A stretch of DNA of 64,000 nt from Ypsolopha sequella (GCA_934047225.1 OW203985.1:5287501-5351500), one strand, 5' to 3'. Positions 32,934 to 42,353 are shown, counted from the first letter of the stretch. Notes: a model not told the origin generated them from the sequence alone. A program made the numbers and translations.

Positions 32934-34109
32934 TTTATCAAGTTTAAACTTGATAAGAAGCAGAAATGTCTAGGCATATTTTTAGACTTAAAAAAAGCCT
33001 TTGACACTGTTTCCATTCCTATACTGGTTGAAAAGCTGGAAAGATTAGGAATTAGAGACACTCAACTCAGAATATTTGAAAACTATCTCAGTAATAGAAC
33101 CCAAAAAGTACAAATTGGCTCTTACATAAGTTCCGAAGCACCTGTTACCTATGGTATTCCCCAGGGAAGCATCCTTGGTCCGACTCTTTTCCTGATCTAT
33201 ATTAATAACCTTTGTGAGATTAGTCTACAGAATGCTAAAACCTATTGCTTTGCAGACGACACCGCTATTATATTTCATGGAAGGAGTTGGTCGGAGACGT
33301 TTTCTCTTGCGGAACAGGGTCTTAGTGTAGTTTCAGACTGGCTTACGTCGAACTTATTAACATTAAATTTGAAAAAAACAAAGTATTTGGCTTTTTCTAT
33401 TCTTTCTAACAAAGATATTTCCAACAAATTTACTTTGAAAGTGCACAATTGTGAAGATAAAACCAAATGCTTCTGCATACCCATTGAAAGGACCAAGTCA
33501 ATAAAATATCTTGGAGTCATAGTAGACGATCAATTGAGCTGGAAACCTCACATTGACTTATTAGTTGGACGCGTAAGAAAACTTATTTGGATTTTTAAAC
33601 AACTAAGACATGTAGCTAACCGTAGAGTACTTACACTTGTTTATCATGCCTTGTGTAGATCAATTTTAGGCTATTGTATAACAGCATGGGGTGGCACTTG
33701 TAAGTCATATATGATTCGCCTGGAACGCGCGCAAAGATCTGTCCTTAAGGTAATGACGTGCAAGCCTTATCGTTACCCTACCAGAGATCTTTACTCAACC
33801 TGTAATCTTCTCACAGTACGGCAGCTGTTTATTTTCTGTTTGGTATCAATCCACCACATGACTCTGCCTTTTGACCAGAATTTCTACTCTTCCACAAGAA
33901 GACATGATAACGTTTGCACTACTATACACGCCCGCACTGCCTTCTTGCAAAGACAACATATCTTCCTAGCTGACTATTTATATAATAAGCTGAATAAAAA
34001 ACTTAATATATACCCCAAGATAATGCGTAGTTTTAAAACGGCAGTGCGTAGTTTTCTCTTGGAGCATGACTATGAAATGACCGAAAATCTTTTATCAATT
34101 GATAAATGA
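32934..34109 (+). CDS. LINE reverse transcriptase, C-terminal 391 codons, open
   Basis: Open from the truncated 5' edge to TGA at 34107-34109. Domains in order: GIFLDLKKAFDTVSIPILVE (first catalytic Asp), APVTYGIPQGSILGPTLFL (template grip), YCFADDTAIIF (catalytic Asp pair intact, about 33240-33275), TKSIKYLGVIVDDQLSWKPH (thumb-proximal block), then LTLVYHALCRSILGYCITAW and a Lys-rich C-terminus ending SFLLEHDYEMTENLLSIDK. No start codon of its own, because the endonuclease and upstream RT parts were lost on insertion. Intact catalytic residues and no stops suggest recent insertion. The clade is Jockey/CR1-like; exact assignment needs a tree. Cannot move by itself. Confidence 0.85.
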   Translation, partial: FIKFKLDKKQKCLGIFLDLKKAFDTVSIPILVEKLERLGIRDTQLRIFENYLSNRTQKVQIGSYISSEAPVTYGIPQGSILGPTLFLIYINNLCEISLQNAKTYCFADDTAIIFHGRSWSETFSLAEQGLSVVSDWLTSNLLTLNLKKTKYLAFSILSNKDISNKFTLKVHNCEDKTKCFCIPIERTKSIKYLGVIVDDQLSWKPHIDLLVGRVRKLIWIFKQLRHVANRRVLTLVYHALCRSILGYCITAWGGTCKSYMIRLERAQRSVLKVMTCKPYRYPTRDLYSTCNLLTVRQLFIFCLVSIHHMTLPFDQNFYSSTRRHDNVCTTIHARTAFLQRQHIFLADYLYNKLNKKLNIYPKIMRSFKTAVRSFLLEHDYEMTENLLSIDK

Positions 34110-34680
34110 TAGGTATTACCGTTTTCAGCGCTCATCTTCATACAATATTTATTTATTTTTTTGTTTTTCATTTGTTATATTACCTTTACATATTAGATAC
34201 ATATACATAGACATTAATATATACTTCTCCACACATCACTCCAAATACACTCTCCATGATAAGTTCAACATATGTATTTTATCCTTGTATAACTACTAAA
34301 ATAAGTTCTTTTCTCTGATATTAATTTATGTTTTTCGCTGTGTATTTGTAATTTGTTTTCTTAACGAATAGTTTTTAACAGTAATATTTTTATTGATAGG
34401 ATCATAATTTTTTGCATGCTACATAGATTAGGTTTGACTTTCTTAAATTGTTAAATAGCCATAAAAATTATTAGTCTGTTTTTTGTCGAATTGCCCATAC
34501 ATAAATAGCATTTAGTCCGATGGAAGGCGCTGGAAGCCAAACCACAAGCTAATCCTCGATTAGCTTAGCTTGGTTTCTAACGTTGACCAATACTTATATT
34601 TACCTTAAGATAGAAACTAATTATGTATTTTTGTAAAGCTTGATGTACGTTTTGAATAAAGATTATTATTATTATTATTA
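32934..34680 (+). mobile_element. 5'-truncated LINE insertion with 8-bp target duplication
   Basis: The target TTTGGGCA occurs at 32926-32933 and again at 34681-34688. Between them lie an open reverse-transcriptase frame (32934-34109), a ~550-bp 3' UTR and an (ATT)n tail (34660-34680) after GAATAAAGATT. The insertion splits a tandem array, so it is younger than the array. 5' truncation and terminal ATT repeats fit Jockey/CR1-group non-LTR retrotransposition. Confidence 0.85.
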
Positions 34681-34917
34681 TTTGGGCAGTCTGTAGTAAA
34701 TACTTTAAAGTAAAATAATGAAAATTAGGGTTCCGTACTAAAAAGGTACCAAATTGTTTGTCAGGCGCTACCGTTTTATCGCTTTGTTTTTCGTCGCCTT
34801 AATGTTGCTATGGCATCTATATGGTTGTTATTTACTTTTAGGGTTCCGTACCCGTATTGTGTAGGGGTACGGAACCCTTTATGCGCGAGTTCGATTCGCA
34901 CTTTACAGGTTTTTTTT
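34681..34917 (+). repeat. Tandem array of GGTTCCGTA-type units, part 2
   Basis: Third unit, starting at the duplicated target TTTGGGCA, then CTTTAAAGTAAAATAATG, AAAAAGGTACCAAATTG, GTCAGGCGCTACCG and GTACGGAACCCTTTATG. It aligns with 32526-32760. Confidence 0.75.
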
Positions 34918-35935
34918 TTCGCACTTTAACGGTTTTACTTTTTATTTTTACTACTTGCTCTATTTTCGGAAATAATGGTATACATTTTTTTACACTTTTT
35001 ACCATCTAGCGTCACGAGGTAGAATTTTTCGTGGTAGATGTCTTTAATGCAAAGCAGCATACCACAACGTCATCTAGTGTCATACAAATTTATAGATGCA
35101 GCTGGAAACATACATTTTGTATAGACTTTGTATGGAAATATTAAATTACCAACCGCAAATAACATTTTTATATTTTTTTGTTGCAATGTACACTTAACAC
35201 TAACCGCATGCAAAATTTCAAGTTTGTAGGCCTGCTAGAACACCTTTAGACTTTTGATGATGTGTCAGTCAGTCAGTGACAAAATAAAGGAACTTTGACT
35301 TGAGATATTTCGTAATCAAATAAAGGTACAAAGTTGTAATTTGGGGTCAGAAGTAGGATCAGTAAGTACTCCTAGTAATCGAAAATTCAGACTTCTAGCT
35401 TTACCCACAACGAAGATACAGGGGGGTTGAAAGTGCCGTGAGTTGCTTCGAGAAAAGGATGGTACGGCCGTTCGCGAGACTCGGCGGGGGCACTGCCGTG
35501 CCCCCAGATATTTATTCCTCTATGAAAATTAATACAAAAAAAATAAACAGCCTATCCGGGGAGCACCACTTGCACAGAAGAAAAAGTAGTAACCTATATG
35601 TACTTTACATATATGTAATTAAATGTAACCTATATGTACTTCAAGTCGATCTCAGTTTCATCCCAGCAGAATAATTTGCAAGGTTGCATAGAACCTTACC
35701 GTCCGCGTCCGTACGGCGTTAGTTCTGATTTCGGCCACGACCAATCCACGCGAAAAGATCCCTTTAGTTGTGTATTATCTAACGATAGACGGATTAGGTT
35801 TCTTTGTAAACTATTTACCAAATTTTATTCAAATCTATGTGTAATTTAAATTTCAGTTGCTATATTTTAAGCTTTTTATTTGATAGATAATTTAAGACAA
35901 AAATAAAATGATGAAAAAAACATAGGCAGTCATGG
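34918..35935. other. Intronic stretch, nothing recognised
   Basis: Has a duplicated ACCTATATGTACTT (35591 and 35628) and frames at 35438-35674 and 35634-35849 without domains. GTCAGTCAGTCAGTGAC at 35263-35280 is simple sequence. Confidence 0.35.
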
Positions 35936-35943
35936 GGTCTAAC

Positions 35944-36408
35944 TAGGGTTGCCAACTTTTTTTGGAAGAAATAACGTACATCTGATTTCAGGGAAGATAA
36001 ATAAAAATGTATTTATATTCACCTAGCATATAACTGTATTTTATAAATTTTGTATTTATGTAAACCATAAATTTTTTTAACAATTATAAGAGGTTGCCAT
36101 TTAAAATAAAAATATCAAGGTAGTGAACGGTAGAGCGACCAGGCTCCATACTTACATCCTCAAATCCTTTTGTGAAACTGTATTTTTTGTGCTCTTTGCA
36201 CAAACACAACTGCGCACAAGTCATACATTTCCCCTCAGATTTGTTTCCGGCTGTGTTCGCGCTGGCTGGTGTTGTCAGTTTACGTCTAATTTTACATAGA
36301 GGTTGAAATAAAGTATTTTCGCGTACTTTATTGATATTCAAAAGTATAAAGTACAGAGACCCAAAATAACGTAAGATACTTTATTTTAAAGTACGGTTGG
36401 CAATCCTA
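35944..36408. mobile_element. hAT-type non-autonomous element with 8-bp target duplication
   Basis: TIRs TAGGGTTGCCAAC (left) and GTTGGCAATCCTA (right) are bounded by GGTCTAAC at 35936-35943 and 36409-36416. An 8-bp duplication plus this terminus fits hAT. A minus-strand 85-codon frame (36084-36341) contains a Cys/His cluster, KCMTCAQLCLCKEHKKY, that may be a leftover transposase zinc motif. Confidence 0.75.
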
Positions 36409-36789
36409 GGTCTAACTACCGACAGAAGTGGAAACATAAAACTATGAAATGTTAACATTATGTCGGTTTTCCCGTACCAAAAATACTCAAAAACTTTATA
36501 CAGAATTCTTCGATATGTTTCGGCCTCTTCAATAATTCATATTCTGAATATCCTCTGCAATAATTTTCTTTGGACGGACAGCCAGAACTGCTACAATGAC
36601 GTCATCCCAATAACCTCCCGATGATCAACTAATCATGAACTGTCTCTCTGTGAACTGTACACTCTTGACACACGTTCACACTATTGTACACAAAGCAGTC
36701 AATCATTTCAAACCACCTCCCTTGGATCTACACGCAAGGGAACTGAGTCAATTTATTGTTTCTCATGTAAGTGAATTGCCAAGTGTTTA

Positions 36790-37195
36790 AATTTATTTTT
36801 AATGCATGTGCTCGTAAAGGCCCACTTTTTATGCATCAAAACCGAACAAAAAGTCGATTATTTTGCCCTAGGGCTTTATTATTTTTTTATTTTTAATTTT
36901 TTTACAATGGTTGGCTAACCTGCAGCCTTTCCTGTGTACCATAGTAGTTATACTTTTTTTTCCACTGTTTAACGGCTCTGGATACAGTCCTTTTGAGCCA
37001 ATTATAATTTAAAGTTCACAAGATTATATTTGTTTTCATTTCCTCACACTATGCATTGAAAAACGTAGTATGATACACGGGCGTAAAAGCAATAAATTAC
37101 TCGGTTACGTTTAAAACACTCGCTACGCTCGTGTTTTAAATCGTCCTCGTAATTTATTCCTTTTCGCCCTAGTAGCATAAACTACTATTCTAACA
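36790..37195 (+). repeat. Dispersed repeat C, copy 1
   Basis: Carries GTGCTCGTAAAGGCCCACTT, ATTTTGCCCTAGGGCTTTAT, CAGCCTTTCCTGTGTACCAT, GTAGTATGATACACGGGCGT and CCTAGTAGCATAAACTACTA. Copies: inverted at 42585-42975 and direct but internally deleted at 46885-47190. Its right end has an inner inverted pair (TACTCGGTTACG region against GTAATTTATTCC region). Non-coding. Confidence 0.75.
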
Positions 37196-37239
37196 TAGTT
37201 TCAAAACGATGTACTTCGTTGGGTGTCCGGGGGATCGAT

Positions 37240-37262
37240 CGCCCCCATTGCCCCCCCCCCCT
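37240..37262. repeat. C-rich tract
   Basis: CCCCCATTG followed by a run of 12 or more C, then TCCTTG. On the opposite strand this is a G-run. Confidence 0.7.
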
Positions 37263-37622
37263 CCTTGAATCAGTATCTGTAAACCCAAAATAGTTTCAGT
37301 TTGGTTACTTATCCGGACAAGGACTTGGGTAATTTTTATGTCTACACATGATGGTGGCAATAATTCACAAAATAGTGTAAATTGCAGCTACTTTAAAAAA
37401 TAAATATTGTACTTACATTTAACACACCATAAATGGCTTAATCGTTGTTTACCAAGTAGTCCATGTACCTATATGAGATTTCATAATTTATTTGTTACGC
37501 AATCGCTGCGAAATCTGACATCGTTCTGTCAAAACTTAAATAAATTTAGATTATACATTTCCATCGCTTGGGATACTCAATCAAACTAAAAAATATCAAG
37601 TAAACAAATACTTGAAAAAATT

Positions 37623-37687
37623 CTTCGGGCCAGGATTCGAACCTGCGACCTCCTGCTGAACTACCGACTGCGCCATCGAGGTTCATG
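37623..37687 (-). mobile_element. tRNA-derived SINE head (or deleted pseudo-tRNA)
   Basis: Minus strand: AACCTCGATGGCGCAGTCGG (box A TGGCGCAGTCGG), then GGTTCGAATCC, an exact box B, then TGGCCCGAAGA. The spacing between boxes is too short for a full anticodon arm, so this is not a working tRNA. The promoter boxes are well preserved. Confidence 0.6.
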
Positions 37688-37962
37688 TCTGGACCGAAGA
37701 ACTTTTTCCACCATACCTGTACACAAAATAATAGTTATTTGTTATGCAAGGCTGAAAAGTTGTTATTTGGCGCTAGTACTTGTATGCTTGAGCGTAGCGG
37801 GGGTTTCAAAGGTACGAGACACAAATTAACTTTGCTGATTCCTGAGCGAAACCGAGAAAAATGCTAGGTGCAACTAAAAACGAACAAACCTTTTTCTTTT
37901 CGTCGTGCTGGCCAATGCGATTGTTCTAAAAATGAGGTTGGCGCACTGACATGAAATAAGTA

Positions 37963-38430
37963 TTACGAGGGCGACACTGAAAGTTATTAGAAAATCAAAA
38001 ACTGAACAAACTAGCAAGTTATTAGTTTTATTATATCTTTATATATTCTTATAATGTGAGTGTCTATTCACAACAATAAATCGCTGCATCCGATGGAACC
38101 ACTGAGAAAAGCACTTTGCCTACTCGTCCTTAGGGGTCTCTTCGACGGCCTTTTCAAACGCAGCCACTGCTTCCTCGGCATCCATAAAACGTTTTCCTCG
38201 AAGTTTTTCTTTTATTTTCATGAATAAATAAAAATCGCAAGGTGCGAGGTCGGGGCTATACGGCGAGTAACCGAGTAATCGAGACGTCGCCAAATAGTCA
38301 ATCGTTTGCTTGGCGGTGTGCGACGAGGCGTTGTCGTGGTGAAGGAGGATCCTACTGCGAGGTCGTTTCTCTCGAACTTTTTTCCAAGACAAGTTGTACC
38401 AGTATTGGCAAAGCGTTCCATTTTCAAAAT
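37963..38430 (-). mobile_element. mariner element, 5'-truncated
   Basis: The 3' terminus lies at 37963 next to a TA (37961-37962), with terminal sequence TTACGAGGGCGACACTGAAA. The C-terminal transposase fragment follows inward. The 5' half, including helix-turn-helix and first catalytic Asp, is missing beyond 38430. Confidence 0.75.
38039..38427 (-). pseudogene. mariner transposase C-terminal fragment
   Basis: Minus-strand DDE/D transposase C-terminus: SRILLHHDNASSHTAKQTID holds the second catalytic Asp, and YSPYSPDLAPCDFYLF the third. I count 32 residues between them where mariners usually have 34, implying a two-codon deletion. A TAG at 38117-38119 replaces the Trp codon expected after PKDE; beyond it the frame resumes as AKCFSQWFHRMQRFIVVN and stops at 38039-38041. 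The first catalytic Asp and DNA-binding domain are absent. Dead remnant. Confidence 0.8.
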
Positions 38431-38539
38431 TTGAACTTATTTTTTTATGATATCGTTTACAAGTGGCCAGTTCTAAAATTTTTAGAACTAGCTAGCGTAT
38501 TAAAAGTTGTTTTACACGCAGATTTCGAATGATAAATAT

Positions 38540-38720
38540 ACAGGATGTTAAGATGAAGTTGCGGAAGCCGAAAACTGGCAATAGTACTAGTCAACACGAA
38601 CAACTTTTCGTGAAAAAAAAAATGTGAGAAAGCGAGAAAAAAAACACTGTTGTATTCATACATTTTGGTCGGGTAGCTATGTAACTTTTCTATGGAGCAG
38701 CTGATCTTTTTTCGCGATTC
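38540..38720 (+). repeat. Dispersed repeat M, partial copy
   Basis: ACAGGATGTTAAGATGAAGT, GCGGAAGCCG and ACGAACAACTTTTC match the left half of 43014-43275; TTTGGTCGGGTAGCTATG is the equivalent of its middle. The right inverted end is missing. Confidence 0.55.
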
Positions 38721-39156
38721 GAGGGTTGGCTCTATAGTAAAAACTGTTCGTATAGACGTGTATATTTACATAATTTCTTTGAAGTATATAGGAAAAAACG
38801 AATATTGTTGATTTAAAAGCACTCAATATAAAAACACTAAATTGATTAAATTCCAGCTTCGTAGCATTGCTACGCCGCCGCCGTAGGCAGTTCAAGCTTC
38901 GTAGCCGATCTTATATATCACACCTCGGTTTATTAAAATCGATACAAAGACCAAAAATAGCAATTTTTCATCGTTTTCAAACTACTGAAATGGTTTGATT
39001 TAGTTTTCACTCTTATACTTATATGTTTACCCTTTTTTTCCTGAGAGATTAAGTAACTAGTAAATAAATGTAATGTATTTATACAAACCAACTTGCATCA
39101 CTAATTTCATTTAAAGTCAAAAGGGCGCAAATATTTACAAATAAAAAAAATATATA
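38721..39156. other. Intronic stretch, nothing recognised
   Basis: AT-rich; a GCTTCGTAGC word occurs twice (38857 and 38896). No gene signal. Confidence 0.35.
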
Positions 39157-39158
39157 TA

Positions 39159-40887
39159 CAGTTGTGGTCATATAATTAGGAACGACTAATACCGAAGTAA
39201 CTTTCAGAAAAATAAGTTGCTGTAACTTTAGTTTATATTACTGTTACTACCTTCAAACGACATGATAATATAGCTATGTAAGCAGGCTTTTATACTACAT
39301 ATATAATATGTAAAATTGTTGAATTCAATTGATAATTTAATTAAAGTTCCATTTGAACTATTTATTTGAAACTTTCTAGCTATGGACAAATAATTAGGAA
39401 CGGAAAAAATAAATTAATTTATTGAACTGTATCAGAAACCATTTTAATGAAATAAGCAATATTTATTACAAAACTTTTAACACAGCTTACAAAAAGCAGT
39501 ATTAGTATTCTGTAGGGTGGCCCTTTCTTACAATAACTGCTCTGCAGCGACGGGCCATGGAATCTATTAAGTTTTTACAGGTTTCATCTGAAATAGTGTT
39601 CCACAATTCGACAAAGGCATCATATAGATCGTTCAAATTGCTCGTCCTTTTCGCAGCCACACTCTTCTTTACTTCTCTCCAAAGATTTTTGATCGGATTA
39701 AGATCTGGACCATTTGCAGGCCAATCTAACACAGTAATTTTTTGATCACTAAGAAACCTTTTAACTGAATGAGCAGTGTGTTTGGGGTCATTATCTTGCT
39801 GAAATATCCAGACTACAGACAACCTCTCCTCAGCATAAGGAAGCATAGTCTCCTCCAATATTTGCTTGTATTTAAATTGGTCTAGCATACCTTCAATCTT
39901 TTTAACTGGCCCAACACCATGACCTGAGAAACATCCCCAAACTTTTATGTTTCCTCCCCCATGCTTTACCACTTTTTTCGTGAACTTAGGATTCAAAGCT
40001 TGCTTAGGCGGTCTACGCACATACTGTTTACCATCAGACCCTAGTCTATTTATTTTCGTTTCAACAGAAAATAACACATTTTTCCATTGACTTGCTGTCC
40101 AGTTGCCATATTTTCTCTCGAACTCTAACCTAGCTTTTCGGTGCACCTTCGTGAGAAGCGGTACACTCCGGGCGATTCTTCCAAATAACTTTGCATCAGT
40201 TAAGCAACTTCGTACTGTACGTGTAGATACTCCTCCGTCGTCAAAAACTTCCCTCTTTATATTTTCTGAACTCTTGAAAGGATCAGCCTTTGCTGCACGA
40301 ACAATCAAAGCATCTTCACGTGATGTTGTTTTTCTAGATTCAGGCTTTCGAGGTACATTATTCGTAGTATTAAACTTTTTGACGTGATTCACAGCATCAA
40401 ACAACTTGGTTTTAGAGCACTTCAAATGATCAGCAATCTTTTTATACGACCAATTACGTTCATATAGAGCCATAATAATTTTTCGGGTCTTTGGAACACA
40501 ACTCTCCTTTTTGCCCATGATTTTGGAATAATTATGCACTTTCAACTTAGTCAATATAAAGCGATGTAACCATAGAATACGCGGGAAACAAAAAAAATGC
40601 GATATTCGTTTTCGAAATTCAAAATTAAGAATGATTTTTTTCCGTTCCTAATTATTTGTCAAGCGGACAGTACATTTAAAATACAATAGCAATTTGAAGA
40701 TGATATGAACTTTTGATAGCAGTGCAATTGTTTTGCATATTGGGTATAAATTATTAAAGCCTACTAATATAACTGTTATTTGTGTGGTTTAAATTTGTTA
40801 TCAATAAGTTAATACAAAAGTAACAGCTACTTGTTTGTCAAAAATCGACTTTCTTACCAGTCGTTCCTAATTATATGACCACAACTG
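39159..40887 (-). mobile_element. Complete Tc1-family transposon, 1,729 bp
   Basis: Both ends read CAGTTGTGGTCATATAATTA going inward, flanked by TA (39157-39158 and 40888-40889). The ends share AGGAACGACT and then diverge. A second, inner repeat ACAAATAATTAGGAACGGAA occurs at 39386-39409 and inverted at 40635-40660. This gives long (~240 bp) IR/DR-type termini with two transposase-binding-like repeats each side, the arrangement known from Sleeping Beauty-like Tc1 elements. One uninterrupted transposase frame lies between. Confidence 0.95.
39502..40554 (-). CDS. Tc1-family transposase, open frame but two catalytic residues replaced
   Basis: A 350-codon frame; the second Met at residue 13 (MGKKESCVPKTRK, codon at 40516-40518) is the likelier start, giving 338 residues, usual for the family. 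N-terminal helix-turn-helix region: RKIIMALYERNWSYKKIADH and the following paired-like domain to about residue 125. DDE domain: the first acid should lie in FSxETKI but reads FSVETKI (GTT, from GAT); the second is present in QQDNDPKHT; the third, 34 residues later, reads NPIKNLW with Lys (AAA) for Glu. So DD34E has become V-D-K. The frame is otherwise uninterrupted and C-terminus complete (RCRAVIVRKGHPTEY). It can probably still bind its ends but should not cut them. Confidence 0.9.
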   Translation of the reverse strand: MTKLKVHNYSKIMGKKESCVPKTRKIIMALYERNWSYKKIADHLKCSKTKLFDAVNHVKKFNTTNNVPRKPESRKTTSREDALIVRAAKADPFKSSENIKREVFDDGGVSTRTVRSCLTDAKLFGRIARSVPLLTKVHRKARLEFERKYGNWTASQWKNVLFSVETKINRLGSDGKQYVRRPPKQALNPKFTKKVVKHGGGNIKVWGCFSGHGVGPVKKIEGMLDQFKYKQILEETMLPYAEERLSVVWIFQQDNDPKHTAHSVKRFLSDQKITVLDWPANGPDLNPIKNLWREVKKSVAAKRTSNLNDLYDAFVELWNTISDETCKNLIDSMARRCRAVIVRKGHPTEY

Positions 40888-40889
40888 TA

Positions 40890-41330
40890 TATATATATTG
40901 TTGTCCCTGTCCAAATTTGGCTTTTTAATATTAAATCATCAAACTTTGTCAAGAAGTAAATGTAACATGAAGTTGAGTTTAATATTAACCCGCAATAAAA
41001 AAGGGTCACATTATGATGGATTATTATTTTTCATCACGGATTCTGTGAAATCAGGTAAATTTAAGTAAACTTGAAAATCGAACGAGGCCCCTTATATTCG
41101 CTAACTATAAGTCACTCGTCTAGCTAATGGCAATGGAAAATATCTGTTCTCCCTAATCTATTTTTATTTTGTAATTCTGTATTTTGTTTTAAATTAAAGT
41201 GTTCAACTCGGGTGCAAGTGATCAATTACGAACTATATAATCAATTAACCACCCTCGCTCGCATCGCTCGCTCATGCGCCCAAATATCTCAGGTGTAATC
41301 GGTAACTTATCTCCCTTGTATATTAACCTA
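40890..41330. other. Intronic stretch, nothing recognised
   Basis: No coding or repeat signal apart from a CGCTCGCATCGCTCGCTC patch at about 41255. Confidence 0.35.
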
Positions 41331-41334
41331 CTAT

Positions 41335-41801
41335 TACAGCGATTATCATCGCCAAATTAGCAGTTCGATATTTGTCACTACAAATATCAACGGAAACGAC
41401 ATTCAAATAACGTTCATATCAGCGCGCAATGCATAGTGGCTGTTACGACGCTCGCTGCGTCCTTGATAGGGCGAAATAGGAGAAAATTATACTTTTCTCT
41501 TGGACGTGATTACTCGATTGAATAATCTTATGTTATGTTTATAGCTATAAAGTTTATCTATTTATCAAGCATAGATGAATTCAATCGGCCAAGCCACTCA
41601 GGAGCAGTAGGGAATTTGAGGTCAAAAAACACCATTCAGTAAAAAAAAATTCATGTAGAAGTTTTGGTGGTATGAAAAAGAAAAATGTTGCATATGTTGT
41701 CTAAGAGTTGATTATTCATAATACATTTTTTCATTATTTTTGGTTTGGCCATAAACGAGGAGTAGGCTTTAGAAAGTACCCATTTGGTAATAGTAAGGCC
41801 C
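41335..41801 (+). mobile_element. TTAA MITE family B, copy 2, next to the exon 2 acceptor
   Basis: Matches 51158-51621 in the same orientation and 14221-14686 inverted. The right end is bounded by TTAA at 41802-41805; the left end is eroded (GCGATTATCATCGCC). Only 29 bp separate its TTAA from exon 2. These 29 bp hold the candidate branch point and acceptor. Confidence 0.75.
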
Positions 41802-41811
41802 TTAAGGTGTT

Positions 41812-41834
41812 CTAATTTATCGATTTTGTTCCAG
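41812..41834 (+). promoter_or_regulatory. Branch point and splice acceptor of exon 2
   Basis: CTAAT at 41812-41816 fits the insect branch-point consensus; its A is 19 nt from the acceptor. TTTTGTTCCAG ends at 41834. Predicted from sequence only. Confidence 0.6.
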
Positions 41835-42046
41835 TGTTCGACGCCACAGCAAAACCGTCGTCCGGTATCCTGAGCGGGAACGGTAACCAATACGGTGACT
41901 TCGACGAGTGCCTCAGCGTAGATGGCGCGGTCAGAGGGAAATATTGCCTGGCGTCTCTGGAGGTGACCATCAGTGGAAACGAGCGTCTCGATCACTTGGA
42001 CTACTTGGTGCACAGCGGACATTACATTAGGAGTAATTTGACTGAT
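41835..42046 (+). CDS. NRF-6-like membrane protein, coding exon 2
   Basis: Encodes residues 99-169, beginning with the last two bases of codon 99. The spliced sequence reads WALKMFDATAKPSSGILSGN, followed by GDFDECLSV and GKYCLASLEV, the most recognisable blocks of the NRF lumenal domain. C124 and C136 are likely disulphide partners. It ends ...RSNLTD at a GTGAGT donor (42047-42052), phase 0; reading through gives a stop after VSMRN. The domain is not complete here: the following Cys-containing segment and the acyltransferase-3 membrane helices are missing and no matching exon was found before 64000. So the gene is cut by the window. Exon 1 and exon 2 sum to 507 nt, exactly 169 codons. Confidence 0.85.
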
Positions 42047-42126
42047 GTGAGTATGAGAAACTAGGTCATTCTATTTCATTTATAGGATTAAACCCCTTTT
42101 TGACACCGAGCCGTTTTAGTCTAGTG

Positions 42127-42345
42127 CAAGGGTCTTTAACCCGCGCCCCTCGGGCCGCATCCGGCCCGCCGGGACATTTTTTGCGGCCCTCAGAGGCTAA
42201 GGAAATGTTCATCTATTCTATAAGAGATTTTTAATTCACTTGTTTGGTTTTAAATTATTGTTGAAGTGGTATGTTTACGTGCGGCCCTTTGACAGACCTG
42301 GAATAGATTATTGGCCCTCTAGCTAAAAAAGGTTGAAGACCCCTG
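42127..42345. mobile_element. hAT MITE with perfect 8-bp target duplication, inside a SINE
   Basis: GTCTAGTG is present at 42119-42126 and 42346-42353. Left end CAAGGGTCTTTAACC and right end GGTTGAAGACCCCTG are near-perfect inverted repeats. The body has GCGGCCCTCAGAGGCTAAGG. It interrupts the head of the SINE at 42354. Confidence 0.85.
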
Positions 42346-42353
42346 GTCTAGTG

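Larger units (their letters stand above)
13285..41834 (+). other. Intron 1 of the NRF-6-like gene (28,550 bp)
   Basis: Bounded by GT (13285-13286) and AG (41833-41834), phase 1. A CTAAT branch-point candidate (41812-41816) and a short pyrimidine stretch precede the acceptor. The intron is filled with transposable elements listed separately. It is inferred from the clean protein join, not from transcripts. An extra exon inside it is not excluded, but the residue join needs none. Confidence 0.75.

Noticed and set aside
37623..37687. Functional tRNA gene on the minus strand
   Set aside because: Box A and B are good but the anticodon arm is too short; SINE head is the better explanation.
41651..42022. 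Minus-strand 123-codon frame over exon 2 and a MITE
   Set aside because: Half lies in MITE-B and half is antisense to exon 2; no domain.
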